Shown: piece after piece, positions 6,501-12,387 of the stretch
Layout: each line of letters begins with the position of its first letter
How positions within the stretch are numbered: the stretch's first letter is position 1
Source of the DNA: MWAR01 sp036567845
Lineage (GTDB): Bacteria; Muiribacteriota; Ozemobacteria; Ozemobacterales; Ozemobacteraceae
Direction: 5' to 3'
Assembly (NCBI GenBank): GCA_036567845.1
Contig: DATCTT010000255.1
Location: 1-12,588 of the forward strand
Length of the DNA: 12,588 nucleotides
Notes under the pieces: model-generated
The model's database searches: none
What the model was told of the DNA's origin: nothing
Seen by the model: the letters and a program-made list of their open reading frames with translations, nothing else
Program-made: the position numbers and the translations under genes

Positions 6501-8243
6501 CGCAAGGGGCGGAGATTGTGGAAACAGCGCGGAAGAGCCGAGTTCCCAAGAAAAATCGAGGGGCTGTCCCGGGGAAATCTCGCGCTTGGAGCCGTTGACA
6601 TGCATCACCAGCTTTTTCAACGCGATGTTTCGAGACGTGCCGAGAAGAACTCCCGCCGGAAACGCGTCGTATTCGGTCTGGCATCGCGTCTGAAAAAGGC
6701 CGAACAGACCGGAGCATTTCGGAGCGAACGAGTTACCAGGATACGTTTCATCGCCGAATTGAAACGAAAGAGCGATGTCGTGAACCAGCTCGGCATAGCC
6801 CGGCTCGGAAAACAGGAGGCGAGTTTCAGACGCCGTAGGTTCTTCGATGCGCGGAGCCACCGAGCCGCCCGCGATCTTCCATCGAGATTTGACGACGGTG
6901 AGAACGCCGCCGTAGATTGGAATCGATCGGCCTTCGACAAGCTCGATCTCCTTCCCAGCGTTCGAGATCGTTCGATGGCCTGAAATCTTTACCGAACCGT
7001 TTTTTTCGGGCGTCGCCAAACCGCTCCGATCAGGGTGGCACTGCGTTTGGGGCAGGATCGGACCGACGCATCTCGATTCGGAGAGATTCCAGGTGCTGCC
7101 GTCATTGGTGAACGACAGATAGGCGATCACCTCGATTGAGGTCATGCCGAGGATCAGGGTAACGGTAGGCTCAGACGTGCCCCAGGTTTGACCGTTTTGC
7201 GAAACCTGCCATTTCAGGGGTTCCGTAATGGTGCCGTCAATCGAGTAAGAAGCGGAAAACTGCAACTCGTTTCCCGGAAATGCGGCTTGGGTTTTGGGCG
7301 AAATGCTGATTCTGTTTTGCTTTCGCGAACCGTCGAACCAGCGCAGCCATGCCAGCGTGCGGCCCTCAAGATACGGTGCGCTCATGCGGCCGGGCTTGTA
7401 GATGCGATATAGGAAGAAACGCTCGCCCTTCGCGGTTTCGCAGGCGACGATCGCCACGCGATATCCGTCCGGCGCGCCTGGCAGAATCACTTTCATATCG
7501 AGCACGAGTTGCGATCGCTCGACGCCTTCTTCGATCGGGATGTTCCTGGCCGGGGCGCCGATACCGACCGTGCATTTCCAGGCGGCTGAAACGGTTTTTC
7601 GCGAGACGTCGGTAAGATGCAGTTCGAAGGTATGCGTGCCGATCGCGAACATGGTTTCGGCAGTGATCGCCGGCCGCCAGAAAACCGTTCGTCCCTTGAT
7701 TTCAGGCTGCGAAACCTGCTTTCCGTCAACGAGAAGGCGCGCCGAAACCGGTTTGCCGTCCGACGAAAAAGTCGCCCAGACATCGGGAAACAGAGAGCCC
7801 GCTTCGCCGACGGGGCCGTATTCGAGAATCTGAAGAGGCTGAGCCGACGCGTAGTGAGCCGGAATCGCGATCTCGAGATCGCCGAGTCGCACCGTTCTGG
7901 CCGGAACCACTATCGTACAGCGCTCGGTTTTCGACAGGGAAATGCCTGTGGATTCTGAAAGTCGTTTCAACAAACTGCTTTTCGCCGCTTCAATCGATTC
8001 GAGCTTCTGAGCGACATCGCCGTGAAGGGAGCGAAACTTCAGCGCTTCGATCGCACCCAGAGCCGCCGGAATATCGCGCTCATCAAGTTCGGAAACCGCT
8101 TTGGCCAGATCAGGCCGGGCATCCGAGAGCAACGCCGAGACCGCCGCGGAAACGTCCGGTTCGGCGGCAAGCGGCGCGCAAACAAGCAAAAAAGCCGCAA
8201 TGACGTAAAAGCAGAAAAGGAAGCCGCTAAAAAGCCGTCTCAT
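3531..8243 (-). CDS. Giant exported multidomain protein with a DUF7689-like Cys/His C-terminal domain
   Basis: 1570 residues, not recognised as a whole. A Sec signal peptide (1 to about 27, ending APLAA) is followed by a helical stretch (about 30-100) and then about 1150 residues of beta-rich, Ig-like-looking sequence without named domains. Residues about 1263-1410 hold an NIDNDNFN (1266-1273), GEND (1297-1300) and LWVEG (1366-1370) module that I recall from large surface proteins. Residues about 1436-1564 carry YNCIAW with Cys1440, HAAAKK with His1517, SKLG (1537-1540), His1547 and GGGAYG, as I remember from DUF7689; a Cys/His thiol-enzyme site is plausible but unproven. GGAGGA sits 6 bp before the ATG at 8243. 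The last 460 or so bases are AT-rich, unlike the rest. The small gene downstream is coupled by a 2-bp gap. Confidence 0.8.
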   Translation of the reverse strand: MRRLFSGFLFCFYVIAAFLLVCAPLAAEPDVSAAVSALLSDARPDLAKAVSELDERDIPAALGAIEALKFRSLHGDVAQKLESIEAAKSSLLKRLSESTGISLSKTERCTIVVPARTVRLGDLEIAIPAHYASAQPLQILEYGPVGEAGSLFPDVWATFSSDGKPVSARLLVDGKQVSQPEIKGRTVFWRPAITAETMFAIGTHTFELHLTDVSRKTVSAAWKCTVGIGAPARNIPIEEGVERSQLVLDMKVILPGAPDGYRVAIVACETAKGERFFLYRIYKPGRMSAPYLEGRTLAWLRWFDGSRKQNRISISPKTQAAFPGNELQFSASYSIDGTITEPLKWQVSQNGQTWGTSEPTVTLILGMTSIEVIAYLSFTNDGSTWNLSESRCVGPILPQTQCHPDRSGLATPEKNGSVKISGHRTISNAGKEIELVEGRSIPIYGGVLTVVKSRWKIAGGSVAPRIEEPTASETRLLFSEPGYAELVHDIALSFQFGDETYPGNSFAPKCSGLFGLFQTRCQTEYDAFPAGVLLGTSRNIALKKLVMHVNGSKREISPGQPLDFSWELGSSALFPQSPPLAFTGVRLSIAQKEPDLTVQITGDAFQYQLTHDSPFSSGMYVRPVAKIHSEFIDQVDEGFPADSWKWIPFFGAFPSLVRVEIDPAQPPPIREGETIAFSGTILPLEGMGTGKIDAHENTIDLLDGYEVVGVNEVSWFGSLSERRKKPVSSNRVDWNFGFTPQTGSGSYVVGAEADMTAREKNTGTEAPVRGSGDVSLLVKPGLTIVSPFDGFGYPLGAEIEVVTGLDGTPEEWRNISWKLNGKPWKPDSESPPHRLLLDKKGKNVLEAELRVPSSTEPNAEVTLSASATFTVVPVEVVLTPTRQLKAFAPNLEQHVQLNVTLGTTPIHEINKPVPWFEEGFVAELAGIEWRSGFEPDQNGEFMLDENEFGGTARFHSPGAFSALATITLRIRCTDSKREDSEELIFRIAAARADLWAFPPPVWKSGIEENLPSRAVAKAKRTFTARSGTFSFVGRTFGWSSSGIEPSVVLQPALPGTLPLRAKSIGFAWKGPEENAGTGPKYAPVMGADPRQIVICQARLGFASGVEIMFEPVSKEVGVERLEDLLSVGVEPRAFTIVAGGKQELVCKLYKPGSTDGALAMELLVGAFRGELRDLSWTQQGHALGSGNPFTYRPVATEDSANAITAKAVVSLFEREPEASDDPDLFEFSGISQPTILAPKIELSITDLFGPVPNENKKNPGAYVHFNIDNDNFNVKPGEDEFTGKPMPDYTETDHVEGENDLCTAKIVLPNLNVGVVSLRRDNAQLRVWSSPTKEASSAILVTDDERHWNLAIDTEREQFEEIKDRLWVEGCGPDSSGLGVTYTYRAEKYSTADWVKYTFLSAACGRQPTVIEQSSVEWQCPHIVGCEWGITSESSSLYNCIAWSVGRTDIRVLPATGSYDSVLPGVMYIDCDFGNHDNEMQDTELDAFYKAYGFSLIDVSSEPDFEKADIIYYSKYHAAAKKKDCHDGLGKWIMFESKLGTSRRIEHVRGQIGGGAYGIPARSYRRDEKD
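3535..3540 (-). promoter_or_regulatory. Ribosome binding site inside the end of the large gene
   Basis: AAAGGA on the minus strand lies within the last codons of the large gene and 6 bp before the ATG at 3528, fixing the start of the small neighbour and implying coupled translation. Confidence 0.65.
4263..4367 (-). repeat. 105-bp direct repeat, copy 2, inside the large gene
   Basis: Encodes residues 1293-1327 of the large protein, starting exactly at a codon boundary. It lies about 325 bp before the coding part of the DUF7689-like tip and is 96% identical to 2746-2850. Copy 2 is the functional coding copy. Confidence 0.95.
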
Positions 8244-8278
8244 GGTAGTTCCTCCGAAAACAAGCTATATTGAGGTGT

Positions 8279-8308
8279 ATTTTACCATCGCCGAACGGAT
8301 TGGGACAA
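8279..8308 (-). promoter_or_regulatory. Candidate promoter of the large exported-protein gene
   Basis: On the minus strand: TTGTCC (8308-8303), an 18-bp spacer ending in TGG, then TAAAAT (8284-8279), an extended -10. Transcription would start near 8272, giving a leader of about 29 nt. An inverted repeat CGCAAT/ATTGCG (8319-8324 and 8340-8345) lies just upstream of the -35 and could be a regulator site. Confidence 0.5.
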
Positions 8309-8389
8309 CAAAACTATTCGCAATAGAAATACACAAACGATTGCGTTTCAACGGAGGATCTCTGGGGTTCGGGATTTTCCACGATTCCA

Positions 8390-9019
8390 TCAGCGGTCGG
8401 CGAGGGCGAGGCGGATGGCGAGGGCGGCGAGGATGCCGGCCGTCAGCCAGGAAAAGAGGCGCGACAGGCGCGGGTTTTCGAGCACGTATCCGCCGATCGT
8501 TCCCGAGAAGAGGCCGATCAGGCCGAAGATGACGACGGCCTGCGCGGCGAAGACGAAGCCGAGAAAAATCATCGTGAGGACGGGATGCGGGTCGCCTTTC
8601 TGCACGAACTGGGGCAGGAACGCCAGAAAGAAGATCGCCACCTTCGGGTTCAGCACGTTCATGATGAAGCCGCGCCGGAACATCGCGAACGCGCTCATCT
8701 CGCCGATCGCGGCTCTACCGGCCCCGCCCGGCTTGTCGGTCAGCGTCGTGACCGCCATGTAAAGCAGATAGGCCGCGCCGGCATACTTGACCAGCGCAAA
8801 GGCGAAGGCCGATGCGTAAATCACCGCTGAAATGCCCAGGGCCGCCGCCAGGGTGTGGACGCTGTTTCCGCAGCACATCCCCATCGCCGTCACGACGGCC
8901 GCCTTCCGGCCGCGCGTCAGCCCCTGCGTGATCACGAACAGATTGTCCGGCCCCGGCGCAAGGGTCAGCAGCACCGAAACACCGAGAAATCCGGAAAACG
9001 ACGCGCTATCCAGCACCAC
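8390..9019 (-). CDS. LysE/RhtB family amino-acid exporter
   Basis: A 209-residue inner-membrane protein of the LysE/RhtB/RhtC superfamily, which exports amino acids or related small metabolites by the proton-motive force. The family signature APGPDN is at 21-26, followed by TQGLTRGRKAA, the KYAGAAYLLYMA helix (78-89) and NPKVAIFFLAFLPQF (124-138); about six helices are visible, and the length is typical. The substrate cannot be read from sequence; homoserine/threonine or other neutral amino acids are usual. Two adjacent GTG codons (9019 and 9016) are possible starts; AGGGGG lies 6 bp before the second, which may be the real one (208 residues). No promoter was seen in the 76 bp to the lipase gene upstream, which hold the lipase terminator. 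146 bp separate its stop from the start of the giant gene. Confidence 0.9.
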   Translation of the reverse strand: MVLDSASFSGFLGVSVLLTLAPGPDNLFVITQGLTRGRKAAVVTAMGMCCGNSVHTLAAALGISAVIYASAFAFALVKYAGAAYLLYMAVTTLTDKPGGAGRAAIGEMSAFAMFRRGFIMNVLNPKVAIFFLAFLPQFVQKGDPHPVLTMIFLGFVFAAQAVVIFGLIGLFSGTIGGYVLENPRLSRLFSWLTAGILAALAIRLALADR

Positions 9020-9045
9020 AGGCCCCCTGACGCGGAATCCGCCCG

Positions 9046-9080
9046 AAAAAAACGGGCCGCGCCAGTATACGCGCGGCCCG
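9046..9080 (-). terminator. Intrinsic terminator after the lipase gene
   Basis: Arms CGGGCCGCG (9053-9061) and CGCGGCCCG (9072-9080) pair perfectly over 9 bp with a 10-base loop. On the minus strand the hairpin is followed by seven T (9052-9046). It lies 15 bp after the lipase stop and separates it from the LysE-type gene. Confidence 0.9.
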
Positions 9081-9095
9081 GGTTCGGTTCAAACG

Positions 9096-10154
9096 TCAGT
9101 CTTCGGGATCAGGCCTGCCGAAATCGAGAATCGAGATCCGCTTTTTCGAGAATTCGCGCTCGAGATCGGCATCTTCAGGCCCCTTGCCGCTTTCGAAGGC
9201 TGGCGGCATCGGCACGCTTTCCCGGAGTTCGGGGGGAACCTGCGCATACAGGCGCTGCAGGTAGATGCCTGGCGCATGTGCGGACACCTTGCCGAGGCCC
9301 TTGAACGGGGCGTCGCCGATGACCGCCTTGCCGTCGGCATACAGGTTGTTCGGCTTCGAGAGATGCCGGAATTTCATCCAGGCATAGGGAACCATCGTGA
9401 CGAGATCCTTGTCGTTCACCCACCGCTGGAACTGGGGGAACCGCGCGGCGAAGATGGTCGCGAACGCTTCGTTCCCGACGCGGGGGCCGGCGAAACTCGT
9501 GAGACCGTGAACGGGAATGCCATCCCGGGCGAGCCGCAGCGCCGCGATCGGCACGAGGCCGGCGCCCAGGCTGTGGCCCGTGATCCAGAGGCGGCGGCCG
9601 CTCACGCCGAGATGCTTCTCGCACAGCCGCTTCAGCTCGGGGTATGCGACATCGACGGCGTTATAGAAACCGCGGTGGACCTTCACGTCGTCGCCCCACT
9701 CCGGCACCTTGTGCTTGAAGAAGTTGAAGTCCGTCAGAAGCCAGTCGTAGACAAACTTCACGGGCTTGAACGAAGCCCCGGAACTTGCCTCGGAGCCGCG
9801 GAACACGACCAGGGTCATCACGCGGTTCGACATCACGACCACCTGCGTGTCGGCGCTGCGGCGGCGGATGTTGATGAAATCGAACTCGGTCATCCCCCAG
9901 GGGGTGAACAGTTCGACGTATTTCTTCTTGAACTCCTCGAAGTTGGCCGTCATGATGCGGTTTTCGTAGTTGTAATAGCAGGCCAGCATCATCAGATAGG
10001 CATTGACCGGGTTGTGCCCGACGGCGGCAGGCTGGAACGCCTTCTCATAGGAGTTTTCCCAGGGGGTGGCGGACGCGGCCGGCGCGAACGCGAGGATGCC
10101 GGCAACGATGGCGAGGGGAATGAGTCTGAAAAAACGTTTGACCGAAGATGCCAT
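9096..10154 (-). CDS. Exported class-3 (fungal-type) lipase/esterase
   Basis: 352-residue alpha/beta hydrolase of the Lipase_3 family, predicted to cleave ester bonds in lipids outside the cytoplasm. A signal peptide (1-29, ending ASA before TP) is clear. Family blocks follow in order: VVFRGSEAS (116-124, oxyanion region), the nucleophile elbow GHSLGAG (193-199, Ser195), TSFAGPRVGNEAF (219-231), and VNDKDLVTMVP with probable catalytic Asp250. By comparison with Rhizomucor lipase, where the catalytic His sits in an AHLWYF motif about 54 residues after the Asp, His292 in SAHAPGIYL is the best third member; His264 more likely matches the structural GYxH histidine. The ATG at 10154 has GGAGGA 5 bp upstream. 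It appears to be a single-gene unit with its own extended -10 promoter and terminator. Substrate (lipid or other ester) is unknown. Confidence 0.88.
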   Translation of the reverse strand: MASSVKRFFRLIPLAIVAGILAFAPAASATPWENSYEKAFQPAAVGHNPVNAYLMMLACYYNYENRIMTANFEEFKKKYVELFTPWGMTEFDFINIRRRSADTQVVVMSNRVMTLVVFRGSEASSGASFKPVKFVYDWLLTDFNFFKHKVPEWGDDVKVHRGFYNAVDVAYPELKRLCEKHLGVSGRRLWITGHSLGAGLVPIAALRLARDGIPVHGLTSFAGPRVGNEAFATIFAARFPQFQRWVNDKDLVTMVPYAWMKFRHLSKPNNLYADGKAVIGDAPFKGLGKVSAHAPGIYLQRLYAQVPPELRESVPMPPAFESGKGPEDADLEREFSKKRISILDFGRPDPED

Positions 10155-10174
10155 GGTGTTCCTCCAAGCATTTC

Positions 10175-10183
10175 AGTATATCA
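10175..10183 (-). promoter_or_regulatory. Candidate extended -10 promoter of the lipase gene
   Basis: Minus strand TGATATACT: TG, one base, then TATACT (10180-10175). No -35 is recognisable; the upstream DNA is a GC-only palindrome (CCCCCGGGGG at 10188-10197). Start of transcription near 10168 would leave a short leader of about 14 nt containing GGAGGA. Confidence 0.45.
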
Positions 10184-10518
10184 CGTCCCCCCGGGGGCCC
10201 GGGAAAACCGCCTGGCAAGCCCCCCAGTGCAAGCACCCACACACGCATGTGGATTTTTTCACCCCAGAGATACTCCGTTGGAAAAATCAGGAATTTCAGG
10301 ACCGAAGGCGAAGAAAACGCTCATCACAGAGCACACGATGAACACAGAGGTCTCACAGAGGTCTCTTTTTCCTCCGTGAAACCTCTGTGTCCTTTGTGCT
10401 CTCCGTGATGAAGCCGTTTTCCAAGGTGAATACCCGGGATTTCAAGGGCGACGAATGTTCAGAAGAGAACATCCCAGGCACAGAGACACGGAGGTCCTTA
10501 CGAATGCACCACCCGTAG
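10184..10518. other. Gene-free stretch with repeat debris
   Basis: No supported gene in this stretch between the lipase and TVP38-like genes. It holds the GC palindrome at 10188-10197, the large inverted repeat 10313-10421, a small perfect inverted repeat ATGTTC/GAACAT (10455-10460 and 10467-10472), and a partial copy of the inverted-repeat arm (CACAGAGACACGGAGG, about 10480-10495). The reading frames across it are broken or antisense to genes. Confidence 0.6.
10313..10421. repeat. 109-bp imperfect inverted repeat of the CACAGAGG type
   Basis: Left arm 10313-10361 (GAAAACGC...ATCACAGAG...ACACAGAGG...CACAGAGG) pairs imperfectly with right arm 10371-10421 (CCTCCGTG...CCTCTGTGT...CTCCGTGATGAAGCCGTTTTC) around a short T-rich centre. 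Such CACAGAGG-rich intergenic repeats recur in many bacterial genomes. It could be a non-autonomous mobile repeat or a folded RNA element; with T-runs on both outer sides it may also weakly end transcription. No transposase is nearby. Confidence 0.7.
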
Positions 10519-10539
10519 GGGCGGGGTTCAAACCCGCCC
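10519..10539. repeat. GGGCGGG/CCCGCCC hairpin overlapping the end of the TVP38-like gene
   Basis: GGGCGGG (10519-10525) and CCCGCCC (10533-10539) form a perfect 7-bp inverted repeat. The stop codon of the TVP38-like gene (10530-10528) lies in its loop. The surrounding phrase (GTAGGGGCGGGGTTCAAACC) resembles a common dispersed intergenic repeat. No T-run follows on the minus strand, so it is not a standard terminator. Confidence 0.55.
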
Positions 10540-11259
10540 GGATGCCACCGTCTCGAAGGCGCGGCGAGCCAGCCTGCCGATGTACACCGTGGCGGCGAGG
10601 GTGGCGATCCAGCCCAGGGCATAGACGGCCATCTCGACCGGGGAAAGGGCGGCCGTTGCCGTCGAGAGAGATACGATCCCGGGCGAGATCGAGCCGAGAT
10701 AGGCATGCAGCGCGGTGATCGGAATCCGGCCGATGAGCGTGGCGAGAACGAAGGGGCCGAGGCCGATCCCGCTCACGCCGATCGTATAGTTCACGAGATT
10801 GTAGGGAAGGATCGAGGCGAGCCGGAGCAGCAGAACAACCTTCAGGCCGTCATGGGCGATGGCCCGGTCGACGGCCGCAAACCTCGCGTCCGCGGCCATC
10901 CTGGCCCGCAACCAGTCGCGGAGCAGGTATCGGGCCGTCAGAAAAGCGGCGGCGGCCCCGGCGGTCGAAGCCACAAGGGCGATCCCGAACCCCCATTGGA
11001 ATCCGAACAGGAGACCGGCCCCAAGAGTGAGGGGGAAGCAGGGCTGCATCAGGATGCTGCCAATAATATATAAAAACACATAGAAGAGGGCGCCCCGCAT
11101 CCCGGTCTCGGTGAATGCCGCGGCGATCCGCGACGGCAGGTTTTCCTGAGGCAGGATCACCAGCAGCGCGAGCGCCGCCACGACCAGTCCCGAAGCAGCC
11201 GTAAAGCGAAGGTACAGGCTTCCCAGGCCGGCGGGCGTATTCCCGGACCCGGCGCTCAT
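10528..11259 (-). CDS. TVP38/TMEM64 (DedA/SNARE-associated) family membrane protein
   Basis: A 243-residue integral membrane protein of the TVP38/TMEM64 branch of the VTT/DedA superfamily; members are thought to move or scramble lipids, but bacterial TVP38 roles are mostly unproven. Diagnostic stretches are MQPCFPLTLGAGLLFGFQWG (71-90), a Gly/Ala-rich AGAAAAFLTARYLLRDW (100-116) and LLRLASILPYNLVNYTIGVSG (144-164), then IGRIPITALHAYLG (176-189). About six helices are visible (near 17-37, 55-72, 77-110, 139-160, 165-190, 208-228). Its ATG overlaps the stop of the YbaK-like gene in an ATGA, so they form an operon and are translationally coupled. Its last codons and stop run into a dispersed hairpin repeat, so the C-terminus may have been altered by repeat insertion. 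Confidence 0.86.
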   Translation of the reverse strand: MSAGSGNTPAGLGSLYLRFTAASGLVVAALALLVILPQENLPSRIAAAFTETGMRGALFYVFLYIIGSILMQPCFPLTLGAGLLFGFQWGFGIALVASTAGAAAAFLTARYLLRDWLRARMAADARFAAVDRAIAHDGLKVVLLLRLASILPYNLVNYTIGVSGIGLGPFVLATLIGRIPITALHAYLGSISPGIVSLSTATAALSPVEMAVYALGWIATLAATVYIGRLARRAFETVASGRV

Positions 11260-11750
11260 ACGGCGACCTCGACGGGCTGAGGGTGCTTGAGGGCAACGAG
11301 GTCATTCGGTGACATGCCGAGAAGGAAACCGCGTTTTCCCCCGTTGATGAAGATCGTCTCGAGGATGAGAATCGATGCTTCGATGTAGAGAGGCAGGATG
11401 TGCCTGGTACCGAAGGGACTGACGCCTCCGGGGAGATACCCGGTGAGCTTTTCGACGACCGGCACGGCGACGGGCACAACGGATTTCACGCCGAGAATGC
11501 GGGCCATCTGTTTTGTCGAGACTTCCTTGTCTCCATGCATAAGGATGAGAAGCGGGGTTTTCTTCGCATCGTGGCCATGGGCTTCCATGACAAGTGTTTT
11601 GACAACGGCATGGAGCGGCACGCCCAGCTCTTCGGCGGCCTGCTCCGCCCCGCCGTGTTCTTTATACGTGAAACAATGCGAGGTGAATCGGACCGACGCC
11701 GCTTTCAGTTCCCTGATGGCGGGAGTCATCGGACAGGCAGACTCTTTCAT
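11256..11750 (-). CDS. YbaK/EbsC-type aminoacyl-tRNA deacylase (Cys-tRNA(Pro) editing-like)
   Basis: 164-residue single-domain protein of the YbaK/ProX editing superfamily, which hydrolyses mischarged tRNAs (YbaK itself removes Cys from tRNA-Pro) in the cytoplasm. Family marks: TPAIRELKAA near the start, the conserved Lys51 in VVKTLVM, GDKEVSTKQMARILG (73-87) and GYLPGGVSPFG (104-114), with the family-typical VEVAV-like C-terminus. The exact tRNA substrate (Cys, Ala or other) cannot be told from sequence. The ATG at 11750 is preferred: GAGGGGG precedes it, whereas the in-frame ATG at 11774 would fall about where transcription should begin from the TAAAAC -10. First gene of an operon with the TVP38-like gene. 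No functional tie between the two is known to me. Confidence 0.88.
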   Translation of the reverse strand: MKESACPMTPAIRELKAASVRFTSHCFTYKEHGGAEQAAEELGVPLHAVVKTLVMEAHGHDAKKTPLLILMHGDKEVSTKQMARILGVKSVVPVAVPVVEKLTGYLPGGVSPFGTRHILPLYIEASILILETIFINGGKRGFLLGMSPNDLVALKHPQPVEVAV

Positions 11751-11752
11751 GA

Positions 11753-11759
11753 CCCCCTC
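11753..11759 (-). promoter_or_regulatory. Ribosome binding site deciding the YbaK-like start
   Basis: GAGGGGG on the minus strand just before the ATG at 11750. It favours this start over the ATG at 11774. Confidence 0.5.
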
Positions 11760-11780
11760 ACTGTACACCAACATTCCCCT

Positions 11781-11789
11781 GTTTTACCA
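11781..11789 (-). promoter_or_regulatory. Candidate extended -10 promoter of the YbaK-TVP38 operon
   Basis: Minus strand TGGTAAAAC: TG, G, TAAAAC (11786-11781), without a clear -35. The 11-mer CGATGGTAAAA (11792-11782) is identical to that at the promoter of the large exported-protein gene (8290-8280). Confidence 0.4.
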
Positions 11790-11792
11790 TCG

Positions 11793-11943
11793 GGTGATCA
11801 AACCCCGTGAGAAACCGGCGTTTAATGCATTGCGTGGCGGGCCGGCGATTGTCCCGCCGAAAACCCCGAAGGAATTTTCCCGGGGAATCCCGTTGTACAC
11901 CACGGTTTGACGGCACCGGCGGTCGGGGGTATTTCGATTCTTC
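11793..11943. other. Intergenic stretch between the YbaK-like operon and the cold-shock gene
   Basis: Divergent spacer with no supported gene. It contains a GGCGGG/CCCGCC inverted repeat (11836-11841 and 11853-11858) and a CCCCG/CGGGG pair around 11864-11885, neither followed by a T-run. Together with the cold-shock promoter and leader, the gene-free span runs to 12117. Confidence 0.5.
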
Positions 11944-11972
11944 TTGCCAAGACCGTTGTGAAGTGGTATGAT
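11944..11972 (+). promoter_or_regulatory. Sigma-70-type promoter of the cold-shock gene
   Basis: TTGCCA (11944-11949), a 17-bp spacer ending TGG, and TATGAT (11967-11972): near-consensus -35 and an extended -10 at ideal distance. It is the best promoter in the window. Transcription should start near 11979, leaving a leader of about 140 nt. Confidence 0.8.
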
Positions 11973-11978
11973 GAATGA

Positions 11979-12117
11979 ACTTCCGAGGGGCGTCCCCGAC
12001 TCCGATGCGGTTTAAGTTACGGTACAGGTCTTGGGCCGGCACGGACAAGAACCAAGTTGAGGGTAAGCGGGAATGTTGTTCTAGGCTTCGGAGAAAATAC
12101 TAGGAGGTCTCCAACTA
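11979..12117 (+). promoter_or_regulatory. Long 5' leader of the cold-shock gene
   Basis: About 140 untranslated bases between the inferred start of transcription and the ATG, ending in AGGAGGT (12102-12108). Long leaders that refold with temperature are known for cspA-type genes. Short pairings are visible (GGGG/CCCC near 11987-11997; CTTGG/CCAAG across about 12030-12056), but no specific fold is claimed. Confidence 0.5.
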
Positions 12118-12324
12118 ATGGAGCGCGGTACTGTTAAGTGGTTCAACAACGATAAGGGTTACGGTTTCATTCAGCGTGAGAACGGCGAGAAGGATGCCTT
12201 CGTGCATCATCGGTCGATCCAGGGTTCGGGCTACAAGTCCCTCAACGAAGGCCAGCAGGTCGAGTTCGAGGTTGAGGCCGGCCCGAAGGGTCCCCAGGCG
12301 ATCAACGTTCGCAAGCTGTCCTAA
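12118..12324 (+). CDS. Cold-shock domain protein (CspA family)
   Basis: 68-residue single cold-shock domain, a five-strand beta barrel that binds single-stranded RNA and DNA and acts as RNA chaperone or transcription antiterminator. The protein opens MERGTVKWFNNDKGYGFI with the RNP1 motif KGYGFI; RNP2 is DAFVHHRSI, where a His replaces the more usual aromatic residue after FVH, a variation seen in other CSPs. The end GPKGPQAINVRKL is typical. AGGAGGT precedes the ATG by about 9 bases, and TAA is followed at once by TAG. It is a single-gene unit with its own strong promoter, long leader and terminator. Whether it is cold-induced or constitutive cannot be told from sequence; the long leader leans toward post-transcriptional control. 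Confidence 0.95.
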   Translation: MERGTVKWFNNDKGYGFIQRENGEKDAFVHHRSIQGSGYKSLNEGQQVEFEVEAGPKGPQAINVRKLS

Positions 12325-12339
12325 TAGCTAGCTGAACCC

Positions 12340-12376
12340 ACCGGGGCGTCCGCAAGGACGCTCCGGTTTCATTTTA
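12340..12376 (+). terminator. Intrinsic terminator of the cold-shock gene
   Basis: ACCGGGGCGTCC (12340-12351) pairs with GGACGCTCCGGT (12356-12367) over 12 bp with one G-T pair and a GCAA tetraloop, followed by TTCATTTTA. It starts 15 bp after the stop codon and may also shield against the convergent gene. Confidence 0.9.
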
Positions 12377-12387
12377 GCCGCAACCCG

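Noticed and set aside
6159..6983. Plus-strand open frame of 274 codons inside the giant gene
   Set aside because: Arg-rich antisense frame; the opposite frame is continuous for 1570 codons with signal peptide, ribosome site and promoter.
10187..10203. GC-only palindrome upstream of the lipase as a terminator of the TVP38 operon
   Set aside because: It is followed by no T-run on the minus strand and lies over 300 bp after the stop codon.
8832..10379. Long plus-strand open frame of 515 codons
   Set aside because: It lies antisense to the LysE-type and lipase genes, both of which have clear family motifs; it is Arg/His-rich low-complexity sequence typical of a GC-rich shadow frame and has no recognisable domain.
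11762..11902. TGTACACCA present twice (11762-11770 and 11894-11902) as possible attachment or insertion repeats
   Set aside because: Only 9 bp, with no mobile gene between or near them and no composition change; chance is sufficient.
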